A stretch of DNA of 64,000 nt from Planococcus rifietoensis (lineage in GTDB: Bacteria; Bacillota; Bacilli; Bacillales_A; Planococcaceae), in contig NZ_CP013659.2 of NCBI RefSeq assembly GCF_001465795.2, forward strand, positions 762,501 to 826,500. Reading direction: 5' to 3'. The notes below the pieces were generated by a model. That model did no database searches, was not told where the DNA came from, and saw only the letters and a list, made by a program, of their open reading frames with translations. Shown piece by piece: positions 33,639 through 41,710 of this stretch (its first letter is position 1; every line of letters starts with the position of its first letter). The position numbers and the translations under genes are program-made.

Positions 33639-33695
33639 ATGGAAAAAGTTCATGTAAAAAAAGCACTCATCAAGGAATCGCTTGAAGGCGATTAG
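33639..33695 (+). CDS. Second short ORF (18 aa) upstream of the exporter
   Basis: ATG 33639 is preceded by AAGGGAGAG at good spacing. The 18-residue charged peptide is MEKVHVKKALIKESLEGD. It lies after the attenuator and 31 bases before the exporter start. It could tune translation of the exporter or be the remnant of a longer BmrB-like frame. No family recognised. Confidence 0.45.
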   Translation: MEKVHVKKALIKESLEGD

Positions 33696-33726
33696 CAAAA
33701 CTGAAAATGGAAAGAAGGCGTAAAGT

Positions 33727-35466
33727 ATGTTTGATGTTTTATGGAAATTGAAATGGTTTTTTAAAGAAAACTGGCTGCGCTACACCATCGCAGTGGTGCT
33801 CTTATTTGTAGCGAATATTCTCGAAATCGTGCCGCCGTGGCTGATCGGCGTGGCCATCGATGCCATTGCCCAGCAGGAATTGACCAGTGAATTGCTGTGG
33901 CAGTATGTCGTCGTTTTACTTGTGGCGATGGTGCTGGCTTATGTCATCAATTTCATCTGGCAATACCAATTGTTCGGCGGGGCTTATGTCATCGAGCGGC
34001 AATTGCGGTCAAGCTTGATGGGGCATTTCCTCAAGATGACGCCCACATTTTATGAGAAGAACCGTACGGGAGACTTGATGGCCCGTTCGACCAATGATTT
34101 AAAGGCGATTTCCGAGACGGCAGGATTTGGGATCTTGACGCTTGTCGACTCGACTTTATACATGGCGACGATCATCGTGGCGATGGGGATTCTCGTGTCA
34201 TGGGAATTGACGTTCTTGGCTATTTTGCCATTGCCGGTGCTCGCGATTGTCGTCCAATTGCTCGGCAAGAAAATCCATGAGCGCTATACTTTGGCGCAGG
34301 ACGCATTCGGTGACATGAACGACAGCGTCCTGGAATCAGTCGGCGGCGTCCGCGTCGTCAGAGCATACGTGCAGGAACGTTCATCTGAGAAGGAATTCCA
34401 GGAAATGACGCAGGATGTCTATGAAAAGAACATGGCGGTCGAGCGCATCGATGCGCTGTTCGCGCCGGTCACAAAAGTGCTGACGGGTATCAGTTATGTC
34501 ATCGGCCTCGGCTATGGCGCGTTTCTTGTTTCCGAAGGAACAATGACTTTGGGTGATTTGGTTGCCTTTAACGTTTATCTCGGCATGATCGTCTGGCCGA
34601 TGTTTGCGATCGGTGAACTGATCAATATCCTGCAGCGCGGCAATGCATCGATCGACCGCGTCAATGAAACGCTGGATTATGAAGAAGACGTGGTTGACCC
34701 GAAAACGACAAAAGAAACCGGGCATCCGGAGCGCATCGGCTTCCGCGATTTCGGCTTCACTTACCCACAATCGACTACAATTAATTTGCAAGGCATCAAT
34801 TTATCGATGAACAGCGGGCAGACGCTCGGCATCGTCGGCAAGACGGGAAGCGGCAAAACGACATTCGTCAAGCAGCTGCTGAAGGAATACCCAACAGGTG
34901 AAGGGTCGTTAACGATGAATGGCATCGAAATCAACGAACTGAGCAAAGCGCAATTGCGCGATTGGGTCGGCTATGTCCCGCAGGATCACGTCTTGTTTTC
35001 ACGGACCATCCTCGAGAACATCCTGTTCGGAAAAGCGGATGCGACAGAAGAGGAAGTGTCCCAAGCCATCAAGCTGTCCTATTTCGAAAAAGATTTGGCG
35101 ATGCTGCCGAACGGTCTCGAGACGCTAGTCGGCGAAAAAGGCGTCGCATTATCAGGTGGGCAAAAGCAGCGCATTTCCATTGCGCGGGCAATCATCAAAA
35201 ATCCGGAAATCCTCATTTTGGATGATTCTCTCTCGGCGGTCGACGCTAAGACGGAAGCCAAAATCATCGAAAATATCCAACGTGAACGGGCAGGCAAGAC
35301 GACGATCATCACGACGCACCGGTTGTCTGCCGTCAAACACGCCGATTGGATCGTCGTGCTAGATGATGGGCGCATCATCGAAGAAGGCACACACGAGAAA
35401 TTAGTGGCAAAACAAGGCTGGTATCATGAACAATTCCTCCGCCAGCAAATCGGGGAGGTGCAATAA
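33727..35466 (+). CDS. bmrC: ABC multidrug exporter half-transporter, BmrC (YheI)-like
   Basis: 579 residues: six-helix exporter domain (about 15-310) fused to a nucleotide-binding domain with Walker A GKTGSGKTT (from 371), signature LSGGQKQ and Walker B LILDDSLSAVD. The residue after the Walker B aspartate is Asp 500 rather than catalytic Glu, the hallmark of the degenerate site of B. subtilis BmrC. It forms a heterodimer with the next gene and exports drugs such as Hoechst dye and ethidium in B. subtilis. It is controlled by the upstream attenuator. GAAGGCG precedes ATG 33727. Confidence 0.92.
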   Translation: MFDVLWKLKWFFKENWLRYTIAVVLLFVANILEIVPPWLIGVAIDAIAQQELTSELLWQYVVVLLVAMVLAYVINFIWQYQLFGGAYVIERQLRSSLMGHFLKMTPTFYEKNRTGDLMARSTNDLKAISETAGFGILTLVDSTLYMATIIVAMGILVSWELTFLAILPLPVLAIVVQLLGKKIHERYTLAQDAFGDMNDSVLESVGGVRVVRAYVQERSSEKEFQEMTQDVYEKNMAVERIDALFAPVTKVLTGISYVIGLGYGAFLVSEGTMTLGDLVAFNVYLGMIVWPMFAIGELINILQRGNASIDRVNETLDYEEDVVDPKTTKETGHPERIGFRDFGFTYPQSTTINLQGINLSMNSGQTLGIVGKTGSGKTTFVKQLLKEYPTGEGSLTMNGIEINELSKAQLRDWVGYVPQDHVLFSRTILENILFGKADATEEEVSQAIKLSYFEKDLAMLPNGLETLVGEKGVALSGGQKQRISIARAIIKNPEILILDDSLSAVDAKTEAKIIENIQRERAGKTTIITTHRLSAVKHADWIVVLDDGRIIEEGTHEKLVAKQGWYHEQFLRQQIGEVQ

Positions 35467-35467
35467 G

Positions 35468-37219
35468 ATGGGAACAGGAAAACGATTAACGAATTATGCA
35501 TTGCAATTCAAGAGCGTCATTATCTGGGGCTTGGTGTTCCTTGCGGTGGCGGTGGCCGCTGATTTGGCCGCCCCTTTGATCGCCATGGAAATCATTGATG
35601 AACACATTTCGGGTGCCGGGGAAATCGAATTCGGCCCAATCGCACAGCTTTTGGCCTTGTTCTTCGGCTTGTCGGTCGTCACGGCAGTGTTCCGCTATTT
35701 GCAGTACATCTTGCTGCAAAAAGGCGCAAACCGTGTCATTCGCAAAATGAGAACTGATGTCTTCGAACAGGTCCAACGCTTGCCGATCAGCTATTTCGAT
35801 AATTTGCCGGCAGGAAAAGTGGTTGCGCGCATCACCAACGACACAGAAGCAATCCGCGAATTATTCGTCACGGTGCTCGCGCAATTCGCGACAAGCTTCA
35901 TGTATATGGCAGGAATCTATGCCGCTCTCTTTTATCTGGATTGGCGCATGGCGGCGATCGCCTTCGTGCTCGTGCCACTCTTGTATGCATGGATGCTCAT
36001 TTACCGGAAATACGCTTCAAATTTCAACCATATCGTCCGGGAAAAAGTCAGTGAGATGAATGCCATGATCAATGAATCGATTCAAGGCATGAGCATCATC
36101 CAGGCGTTTCGGCGCGAGAAGCAGATGAAAGGCGAATTTGAAGAACTCAACGACAAGCATTTCAAATTCCAACAGAAGTTATTGGTGCTTGAAGCAGCCG
36201 CCTCGCATAATATGGTTGGCGTCTTGCGCTCAATGATTTTCGTTCTATTCATCTGGTATTTCGGCGGTGCTTCGATGAGCGGCAATACGGTCGTGACGGT
36301 CGGCGTCCTTTACGCATTCGTCGACTACATCATCCGGCTGTTCAACCCGATCAGCGGCATCGTCAACCAATTCAGCCGCCTTGAGCAGGCGCTTGTAGCG
36401 GCGGAACGCGTATTCCGCTTGCTCGACCGCCCCGGCGAACCGGTCAGCGATGAGCGGGTGGAGCGTTACGAAGGCAATGTGCGTTTTGAACATGTGTGGT
36501 TTGCGTATAAAGATGAAGAGTACGTGCTGAAAGATCTGTCTTTCGAAGCGAAACAAGGGGAGACGGTCGCACTGGTCGGCCATACAGGATCAGGGAAAAG
36601 TTCGATCATGAATTTGCTGTTCCGTTTTTACGATGCGACAAAAGGGGAGATTTTAATTGACGGCGTCAATGTCAATGATCTGCCAAGACAGGCAGTGCGC
36701 GAACACATGGGCATCGTGCTGCAGGATCCGTATTTGTTTACCGGCACGATCGAATCCAATATCACGCTTGGGGATGACCGCGTGAGCCGTGAAAAAGCGG
36801 AAGCGGCACTTGCAGCAGTTGGAGGCGAGCGCGTCACGAAGCATTTGCCGAATGGCATCGATGAGCCGGTTGTGGAAAAAGGCAGCACGCTTTCTTCCGG
36901 ACAGCGCCAGCTCGTGTCATTTGCACGGGCGCTCGCATTCGATCCAGCGATTTTGATCCTGGATGAAGCGACGTCGAATATTGATACCGAGACAGAGGAA
37001 ATCATCCAGCATGCAATGGATGTATTGAAGAAAGGCCGGACGACGTTCATCATCGCCCACCGTTTGTCGACCATCAAGAATGCAGACCGTATCTTGGTGC
37101 TCGACCGGGGTGAAATCGCTGAATCCGGCACGCATGATCAATTGATGGATCATGATGGCATCTACCGCCAGATGTATCGCATCCAATCAGGGATGGCTTC
37201 TACCCAGAACGTTGGGTAA
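35468..37219 (+). CDS. bmrD: ABC multidrug exporter half-transporter, BmrD (YheH)-like
   Basis: 583 residues: exporter transmembrane domain (about 10-320) and NBD with Walker A GHTGSGKSS, signature LSSGQRQ (unusual Ser) and canonical Walker B LILDEATSNID with catalytic Glu 500. It thus provides the active residue complementing BmrC. ATG 35468 lies one base after the bmrC stop with GGGGAGGTG upstream, so the two are co-translated. The in-frame extension to 35426 inside bmrC is not used. Confidence 0.93.
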   Translation: MGTGKRLTNYALQFKSVIIWGLVFLAVAVAADLAAPLIAMEIIDEHISGAGEIEFGPIAQLLALFFGLSVVTAVFRYLQYILLQKGANRVIRKMRTDVFEQVQRLPISYFDNLPAGKVVARITNDTEAIRELFVTVLAQFATSFMYMAGIYAALFYLDWRMAAIAFVLVPLLYAWMLIYRKYASNFNHIVREKVSEMNAMINESIQGMSIIQAFRREKQMKGEFEELNDKHFKFQQKLLVLEAAASHNMVGVLRSMIFVLFIWYFGGASMSGNTVVTVGVLYAFVDYIIRLFNPISGIVNQFSRLEQALVAAERVFRLLDRPGEPVSDERVERYEGNVRFEHVWFAYKDEEYVLKDLSFEAKQGETVALVGHTGSGKSSIMNLLFRFYDATKGEILIDGVNVNDLPRQAVREHMGIVLQDPYLFTGTIESNITLGDDRVSREKAEAALAAVGGERVTKHLPNGIDEPVVEKGSTLSSGQRQLVSFARALAFDPAILILDEATSNIDTETEEIIQHAMDVLKKGRTTFIIAHRLSTIKNADRILVLDRGEIAESGTHDQLMDHDGIYRQMYRIQSGMASTQNVG

Positions 37220-37238
37220 GGGGCCACCCCTTTTTTTC
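37218..37238 (+). terminator. Terminator of the bmr operon
   Basis: AAGGGG pairs with CCCCTT around CCA and is followed by T6. It overlaps the bmrD stop. Confidence 0.75.
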
Positions 37239-37319
37239 TTTTTAAGGGAAGCAATACGCTATTGTTGTGAAACCGGCGGCTCTATCTTTATAATATAGCT
37301 ACGGCTCATGGCATAAATG

Positions 37320-37348
37320 AAAAAAGCGCCGGAACTTTCCCGGTGCTT
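37320..37348 (-). terminator. Terminator of the yheE-like gene
   Basis: On the minus strand AGCACCGG pairs with CCGGCGCT around GAAAGTT, followed by T6. Confidence 0.85.
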
Positions 37349-37551
37349 CAGTCGTATACATGATAGAGCATCAGCTCATGGACCATTTTCTTGATGGCTT
37401 CCTCGTCCTGAGGCGGCGCGGATTGCCAAACAATCGAGCCATCTGGATGATACTCGCCGCGAATGCGTTCATTGCGGTAAAAGAATGAGATGTTCCAGCC
37501 GGGCAGCCGGCTGTCCTCGAACATCGGCTTGAATTTAAAATGCTGCAGCAT
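37348..37551 (-). CDS. yheE: YheE family protein (DUF5342)
   Basis: A 67-residue soluble protein beginning MLQHFKFKPMFED and containing WNISFFYRNERIRGEYH and HELMLYHVYD. It resembles B. subtilis YheE, and its neighbours (yheI/yheH behind, yheB/yheA ahead) match the B. subtilis yhe region. ATG 37551 follows AAGGGGG; the longer frame to 37662 has no ribosome site. Function unknown. Confidence 0.8.
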   Translation of the reverse strand: MLQHFKFKPMFEDSRLPGWNISFFYRNERIRGEYHPDGSIVWQSAPPQDEEAIKKMVHELMLYHVYD

Positions 37552-37628
37552 TGGAATCCCCCTTTGATCGTCTCTTTCCATTATAGGGGAAGCGGCGCAA
37601 TAGACAAAGAAGAAATGAGTGACCTTAG

Positions 37629-38777
37629 TTGAATATTCTACTGACATTAGTGCTGATGGCACTGATCGGTGCCTTAATCGGCGGCATGACTAACCATTTG
37701 GCCATCAAAATGCTATTCTGGCCATACGAAGCGAAATACATCGGCAAGTTCCGCCTGCCGTTTACGCCAGGGCTGATTCCGAAGCGCCGGGATGAATTGT
37801 CGCGCCAGCTCGGCCGTACCGTGGTCGAACATTTGCTGACGCCGGAAACATTCAAAAAGCGCTTTTTTAACGAAGCGATGCATAAGAAAACCGAGAATTG
37901 GCTCAATCGCCAATTAGACTTGCATCTGTTTTCCTCGCCTCGTACGTTCAATGAATGGCTGGAGCTTGCCAATCAACAAGACATTGACCGCAAGCTTGAA
38001 TCGAAACTTGACGGATTGGTCGACCGCAACCGGGATGCGATAGATGAGTACATCGCCGGAAAAACTGTGCGGGAATTGCTTCCGGAAGCCTGGAAGCCGG
38101 GAATCGAAGAAAAGATTTTTGGCGGTGTCAAATACACTATCGGCAGAGGAACAGATTATTTTGCCTCGCCTGCAGGGCGTCAGACGGTCAAAAGTTTACT
38201 GGATGAATTTTTGGTGTCGCGGGGCCGTTTCGGATCCGTGCTCCACAATTTATTCGGTGATTCCCAGTCGATTACGAATAAGACCCAATCGGAGATCATC
38301 AAGTTCCTCAACTCCCCGAAAACGTTCGAGCTGCTCGGCACTTTAGCATTCCGTGAATGGGAAAAGCTGCAGGACAAGCGTGCGGATGAGCTCTTGAAGG
38401 AGTTCGACGCCGAGCCGGCGATTGCGGCCATCAAGCAGTATGCCCGCGACCAGGCCGGCATTTCCAAGAGACTGGACGCATCACTTGCAGAGACATGGCC
38501 TCGGGGGTTAGAATGGACAAGTGTCAATATTACGCCTCTCATTACGGACTTCGCGTTTGAATTGGGAGAGCAGAAGTTAGAAGAGACCATATTGAAAATC
38601 GACATGGAAAATATGGTCAGACAGCAAGTCGATTCTCTGCCGCTCAGCCGATTGGAAGAATTGGTGCTCGGGATTTCACGGAGAGAATTCAAGATGATCA
38701 CGGTACTGGGCGCATTTCTGGGGGGCTTTATCGGCATACTCCAGGGTTTGCTCGTCACGGTGCTGAATTTAGGGTAG
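37629..38777 (+). CDS. yheB: DUF445 membrane protein YheB
   Basis: 382 residues with terminal hydrophobic helices (about 3-22 and 358-380) enclosing a long alpha-helical soluble part, as in DUF445. Family hallmarks are TNHLAIKMLFWPYEAKYIG and FTPGLIPKRRDELSRQLG near the N-terminus. The start is TTG 37629 with a weak GAGTGA ribosome site. It is followed 13 bases later by yheA, its B. subtilis neighbour. Function unknown; DUF445 proteins have been linked to sporulation and envelope assembly. Confidence 0.88.
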   Translation: MNILLTLVLMALIGALIGGMTNHLAIKMLFWPYEAKYIGKFRLPFTPGLIPKRRDELSRQLGRTVVEHLLTPETFKKRFFNEAMHKKTENWLNRQLDLHLFSSPRTFNEWLELANQQDIDRKLESKLDGLVDRNRDAIDEYIAGKTVRELLPEAWKPGIEEKIFGGVKYTIGRGTDYFASPAGRQTVKSLLDEFLVSRGRFGSVLHNLFGDSQSITNKTQSEIIKFLNSPKTFELLGTLAFREWEKLQDKRADELLKEFDAEPAIAAIKQYARDQAGISKRLDASLAETWPRGLEWTSVNITPLITDFAFELGEQKLEETILKIDMENMVRQQVDSLPLSRLEELVLGISRREFKMITVLGAFLGGFIGILQGLLVTVLNLG

Positions 38778-38790
38778 AGGAGAGATTTAC

Positions 38791-39138
38791 ATGGCAGTAA
38801 ACATTTATGACGACATTAACAAATTGGAATCAACATTCCGTTCAACAGAGGAATTCCAGAAGCTCGAACAGGCAGTTGCAGAAGTAACTGCTGACAACGA
38901 AGCAAACGAATTGTTCAAGAAGTTCCGCGATTTGCAAGTCACTTTGCAGCAAAAACAGCAGCAAGGCGAAGAAATCACGGAAGAAGAAATGATGGGCGCT
39001 CAAGCGACAGCACAGGCAGCTCAGGAAAACCCGAAAATCTTGTCTATGCTCGAAGCTGAAATGGGCCTTAGCCAGATGATCGAAGAAGTGAACCGCGTAT
39101 TGATCAAGCCGGTTCAATCACTTTACGAAAGCATGTAA
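38791..39138 (+). CDS. yheA: YheA (YlbF/YmcA family protein)
   Basis: A 115-residue all-helical soluble protein of the YlbF/YmcA/YheA group, beginning MAVNIYDDINKLES and rich in Gln and Glu, with a probable coiled coil (about 45-85). Paralogues YlbF and YmcA form a complex acting on RNase Y; YheA's own role is not settled. GAGGAGAG precedes the ATG. Co-transcribed with yheB and ended by the long hairpin at 39163. Confidence 0.9.
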   Translation: MAVNIYDDINKLESTFRSTEEFQKLEQAVAEVTADNEANELFKKFRDLQVTLQQKQQQGEEITEEEMMGAQATAQAAQENPKILSMLEAEMGLSQMIEEVNRVLIKPVQSLYESM

Positions 39139-39162
39139 TTCAAGCAAAAAAAGGATTTACGG

Positions 39163-39224
39163 AAAAGACACCGAATACGTAAAGATGAATGCTAATTCAT
39201 TTTTACGAAGGGGTGTCTTTTTCT
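39163..39224 (+). terminator. Long hairpin between yheA and enoyl-CoA hydratase
   Basis: Outer stem AAAAGACACC (39163-39172) with GGTGTCTTTT (39212-39221). Inner 13-bp stem CGTAAAGATGAAT (39178-39190) with ATTCATTTTTACG (39195-39207). A T-rich tail follows. The only ribosome site of the next gene, AAGGGG at 39208-39213, is partly in the outer stem. Confidence 0.7.
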
Positions 39225-39225
39225 T

Positions 39226-40005
39226 ATGTATCAAACGATAATGCTGAAAAAAGATGGGCGTTTGGCGTACTTGGTGCTGAACCGTCCGGATTCAATGAAT
39301 GCAATGAACGCGAAAATGATGGGAGAGCTCGCGGATTGCTTTGAAAGCTTGAAAAATGACCATTCGGTTCATGCGTTGATTATTCACGGGGCAGGACGGG
39401 CGTTTTCTGCCGGAGGCGATATTAAGGAAATGGTTGATCCCGAAAACCCGATGGATATTGATGTAGTGATGGGAGATGTCAGCCGCCTGGCCAAAGCACT
39501 TTATACGCTCCCGCAAGTAACGATTGCGGCTGTTCACGGCGCTTCCGCAGGGCTTGGGTTCAGTATGGCGCTTGCCTGTGATCATGTGGTGGCGGAAGAA
39601 AGCAGCAAATTGGCGATGAATTTCATTGGCATCGGGCTCATCCCGGACGGGGGAGGGCATTTCTTCCTGAAAGAGCGTGTCGGCGTGCCAAGGGCGAAAC
39701 AATTGATTTGGGCGGGGCAAGTACTGAAAGCGCATGATGCCCTCGCCAAAGGCTTAATCGAAGAAGTGACGGCAGAAGGCAGAGGCTTGGAACAGGCGGA
39801 GAAATACGCGCATGAAGTGCTGGCTTCTCCGGTTGCTGCGATGCTGAAGTCGAAAGAAATTTTGCACGGCATGAAGCTGGCCGAACTGGATAAAGTGCTC
39901 GCAGGCGAAGCATCCGGGCAATCGGCGATGCGTAAAACGGCAGACCATCTCGAAGGCATACAAGCCTTTGTCGAAAAGCGCAAGCCTGCTTTTAAAGGAA
40001 AATAA
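39226..40005 (+). CDS. Enoyl-CoA hydratase/isomerase family protein
   Basis: 259 residues of crotonase fold. The oxyanion-hole regions read GAGRAFSAGGDIKEM and HGASAGLGFSMALACD. Family members hydrate or isomerise enoyl-CoA thioesters in fatty-acid or aromatic degradation. Its location between yheA and yhzD/yhaQP equivalents suggests the B. subtilis yhaR orthologue. The usual catalytic Glu positions are not both evident (FIGIGLIPDGGG), so the exact reaction is open. The ribosome site lies inside the upstream hairpin. Confidence 0.87.
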   Translation: MYQTIMLKKDGRLAYLVLNRPDSMNAMNAKMMGELADCFESLKNDHSVHALIIHGAGRAFSAGGDIKEMVDPENPMDIDVVMGDVSRLAKALYTLPQVTIAAVHGASAGLGFSMALACDHVVAEESSKLAMNFIGIGLIPDGGGHFFLKERVGVPRAKQLIWAGQVLKAHDALAKGLIEEVTAEGRGLEQAEKYAHEVLASPVAAMLKSKEILHGMKLAELDKVLAGEASGQSAMRKTADHLEGIQAFVEKRKPAFKGK

Positions 40006-40008
40006 AAA

Positions 40009-40036
40009 GAATGGCGGGCTTCCGCCATTCTTCACA
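40009..40036 (+). terminator. First of twin terminators after the hydratase
   Basis: AGAATGGCGG pairs with CCGCCATTCT around GCTT, with a short T tract. Confidence 0.75.
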
Positions 40037-40060
40037 GGCTGTCGAGAAAGGTTAGAAGAC

Positions 40061-40337
40061 GTATTTTCCGAAGCTTATTACTCGCTTTCCGTGGGCTCGC
40101 GCCCAAGCCTCCTCAGTCGCCTTGAAACCCTTGTGCTCCCACATCTGCTTAACGCAGATGCGTCGCAAATGAATGCGCTCAGCTAAGCTTCGCTTATTCA
40201 TTCCTTGCGGGGTCTCGGTCGTCTCGCTGATCCACTGGAAAGATGAGGTCGACCTACGGGAGACCTTATCTTTGCGAAAGTAATGCGCAGCAGTATTGAG
40301 CAGAAGGGGTTACGAGCAAACGCTTCTCCAAATACTT
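40061..40337 (+). repeat. Interspersed repeat, copy C (long form)
   Basis: It starts TTTTCCGAAGCTTATTACTC and ends GAGCAAACGCTTCTCC, like copies A and B. The middle is longer and different: a GCGCAGA-type duplication, GCTAAGCTTCGCTTATTC, and a GGTCGACCTACGGGAGACC stretch. 277 bp, no coding potential. The remainder of the 40006-40500 gap holds the twin terminators. Confidence 0.75.
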
Positions 40338-40416
40338 AGACAGAACATTGATTTTGAATATAGAATATATAATTTCCTTATTATTCATAGTGGAACACGA
40401 ACTTCTTCAACACTCT

Positions 40417-40450
40417 GAAAAGCATGGCGGGTTTCCGCCATGCTTTTTTT
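40417..40450 (+). terminator. Second of twin terminators
   Basis: AAAGCATGGCGG pairs with CCGCCATGCTTT around GTTT, followed by T8. It is very like the hairpin at 40009 and stronger. Confidence 0.85.
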
Positions 40451-40473
40451 TTGCAGCAAAAATAGATCAAAAG

Positions 40474-40502
40474 AAAAAACACGGCGACTGCCGTGTTTTT
40501 TT
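40474..40502. terminator. Terminator of the yhzD-like gene
   Basis: AAAAACACGGC pairs with GCCGTGTTTTT around GACT. Its minus-strand T run overlaps the stop of the gene at 40501. Confidence 0.85.
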
Positions 40503-40686
40503 AGGTATGGAACAATAAGAGTTTGCCGGCTGGAGATGCAAGCCGGTGGGTTTTTTCAGTCAGCGCTTTTTCTTCGAGCAGCGCAAGCCCTTTTTCTTTC
40601 GCCTCGTCATCCGTCTCCGCGGTGAAAGTTTCTTCTTCAATCAATTTGCCGGTTTTTTCGAAAGCAGTCAGTTTATAAGTTCTCAT
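40501..40686 (-). CDS. YhzD family protein
   Basis: 61 residues starting MRTYKLTAFEKTGKLI, with an acidic middle (TAETDDEAKEKG) and a basic C-terminus. Resembles the short YhzD family found in this region of Bacillus genomes. ATG 40686 follows AAGGGGTG. Soluble; function unknown. Confidence 0.75.
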   Translation of the reverse strand: MRTYKLTAFEKTGKLIEEETFTAETDDEAKEKGLALLEEKALTEKTHRLASPAGKLLLFHT

Positions 40687-40807
40687 ATTCGGCACCCCTT
40701 TCTGAACGGTTATTCATTTTAAGTATAAAGGGTTTATCTAGAAATGTCCTGCAAAATTGAAACATTTCAGCTTGGCTGCCGTATATAAAGGTGGAAAGGG
40801 GATGTGA

Positions 40808-41710
40808 ATGATGACTTTATCGATTAAAAATGCAACAAAAAAATTTGGCGACTTTACAGCTGTAGACGATATCTCCCTAGATGTAGCCGAAGGGCAGATG
40901 CACGGCTTTCTCGGCGCGAACGGTGCAGGAAAGACGACGACCTTCCGCATGGCGCTCGGTTTGCTTACGCCGACACAAGGCGAGGTGTTGTGGCAGGGAC
41001 GCCGAATCAGTTATGCAAATAGCCCAGATATCGGCTATTTACCAGAAGAGCGAGGCTTGTATCCGAAGATGAAAGTGCAGGACCAGCTCGTCTACCTGGC
41101 AAGGCTGCGGCGCATGGATAAAAAACAGGCGGAACAAGGTGCAAAGGAATGGCTGGAGCGCTTTGAAGTGCCTCATTACGCCAGTAAGAAAGTGGAAGAA
41201 TTATCGAAAGGCAATCAACAGAAAATCCAGTTGATCGCATCTCTCCTACATAATCCAAAACTGTTGATTTTGGACGAGCCGTTTTCCGGGCTCGATCCCG
41301 TCAATGTGGAAATGCTGAAAAAAGCGATACTCGATTTTCAAAGACAAGGGGCAACCATTGTATTCTCCAGCCACCGCATGGACCATGTCGAAGAATTATG
41401 CGACGACATGAGCATCTTGGACAAAGGGAAGCTCGTCGTCCATGGCTCGATACGGGAAGTAAAGCGCACGTTCGGCAAACAGAATGTCCGCATCCACAGC
41501 GACGCTGACATCACTGCGCTTGGCGAATTGCCAGGCGTCGAGAAATTTACCGCTCAGAGGAGTGGCGGCGTGTTCCGCATTGCCGATGAAGCGGTCGGTC
41601 AAAACTTGCTCGCACGTGCTTTAGAGCTCGGTCCTGTGCGCCAGTTTGCTTTAGAAGAGCCTAGCCTCGAAGAGATTTTCATTGAAAAGGTGGGGCGTGC
41701 CCATGTATAG
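40808..41710 (+). CDS. yhaQ: ABC transporter ATP-binding protein (NatA/YhaQ-like)
   Basis: 300 residues: Walker A GANGAGKTT (about 37-45), signature LSKGNQQ, Walker B LLILDEPFSGLDP, H-loop FSSHRMDH, and a C-terminal extension of about 80 residues. Energises export by the membrane partner whose start overlaps its end by 8 bases. The position in the yha block supports YhaQ, described in B. subtilis as Na+-efflux-like by homology to NatA. Two ATGs (40808, 40811) follow AAAGGGGATG. Confidence 0.9.
   Translation: MMTLSIKNATKKFGDFTAVDDISLDVAEGQMHGFLGANGAGKTTTFRMALGLLTPTQGEVLWQGRRISYANSPDIGYLPEERGLYPKMKVQDQLVYLARLRRMDKKQAEQGAKEWLERFEVPHYASKKVEELSKGNQQKIQLIASLLHNPKLLILDEPFSGLDPVNVEMLKKAILDFQRQGATIVFSSHRMDHVEELCDDMSILDKGKLVVHGSIREVKRTFGKQNVRIHSDADITALGELPGVEKFTAQRSGGVFRIADEAVGQNLLARALELGPVRQFALEEPSLEEIFIEKVGRAHV

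Noticed and set aside
37266..37300. Plus-strand TTGTGA-18-TATAAT as promoter of a small RNA
   Set aside because: No plus-strand terminator or gene follows; the nearby hairpin serves the minus-strand yheE. Kept only as a chance match.
40061..40337. Repeat copy C as a CRISPR array or transposase remnant
   Set aside because: There are no regularly spaced repeats with unique spacers, and no coding sequence in any frame resembling a transposase.
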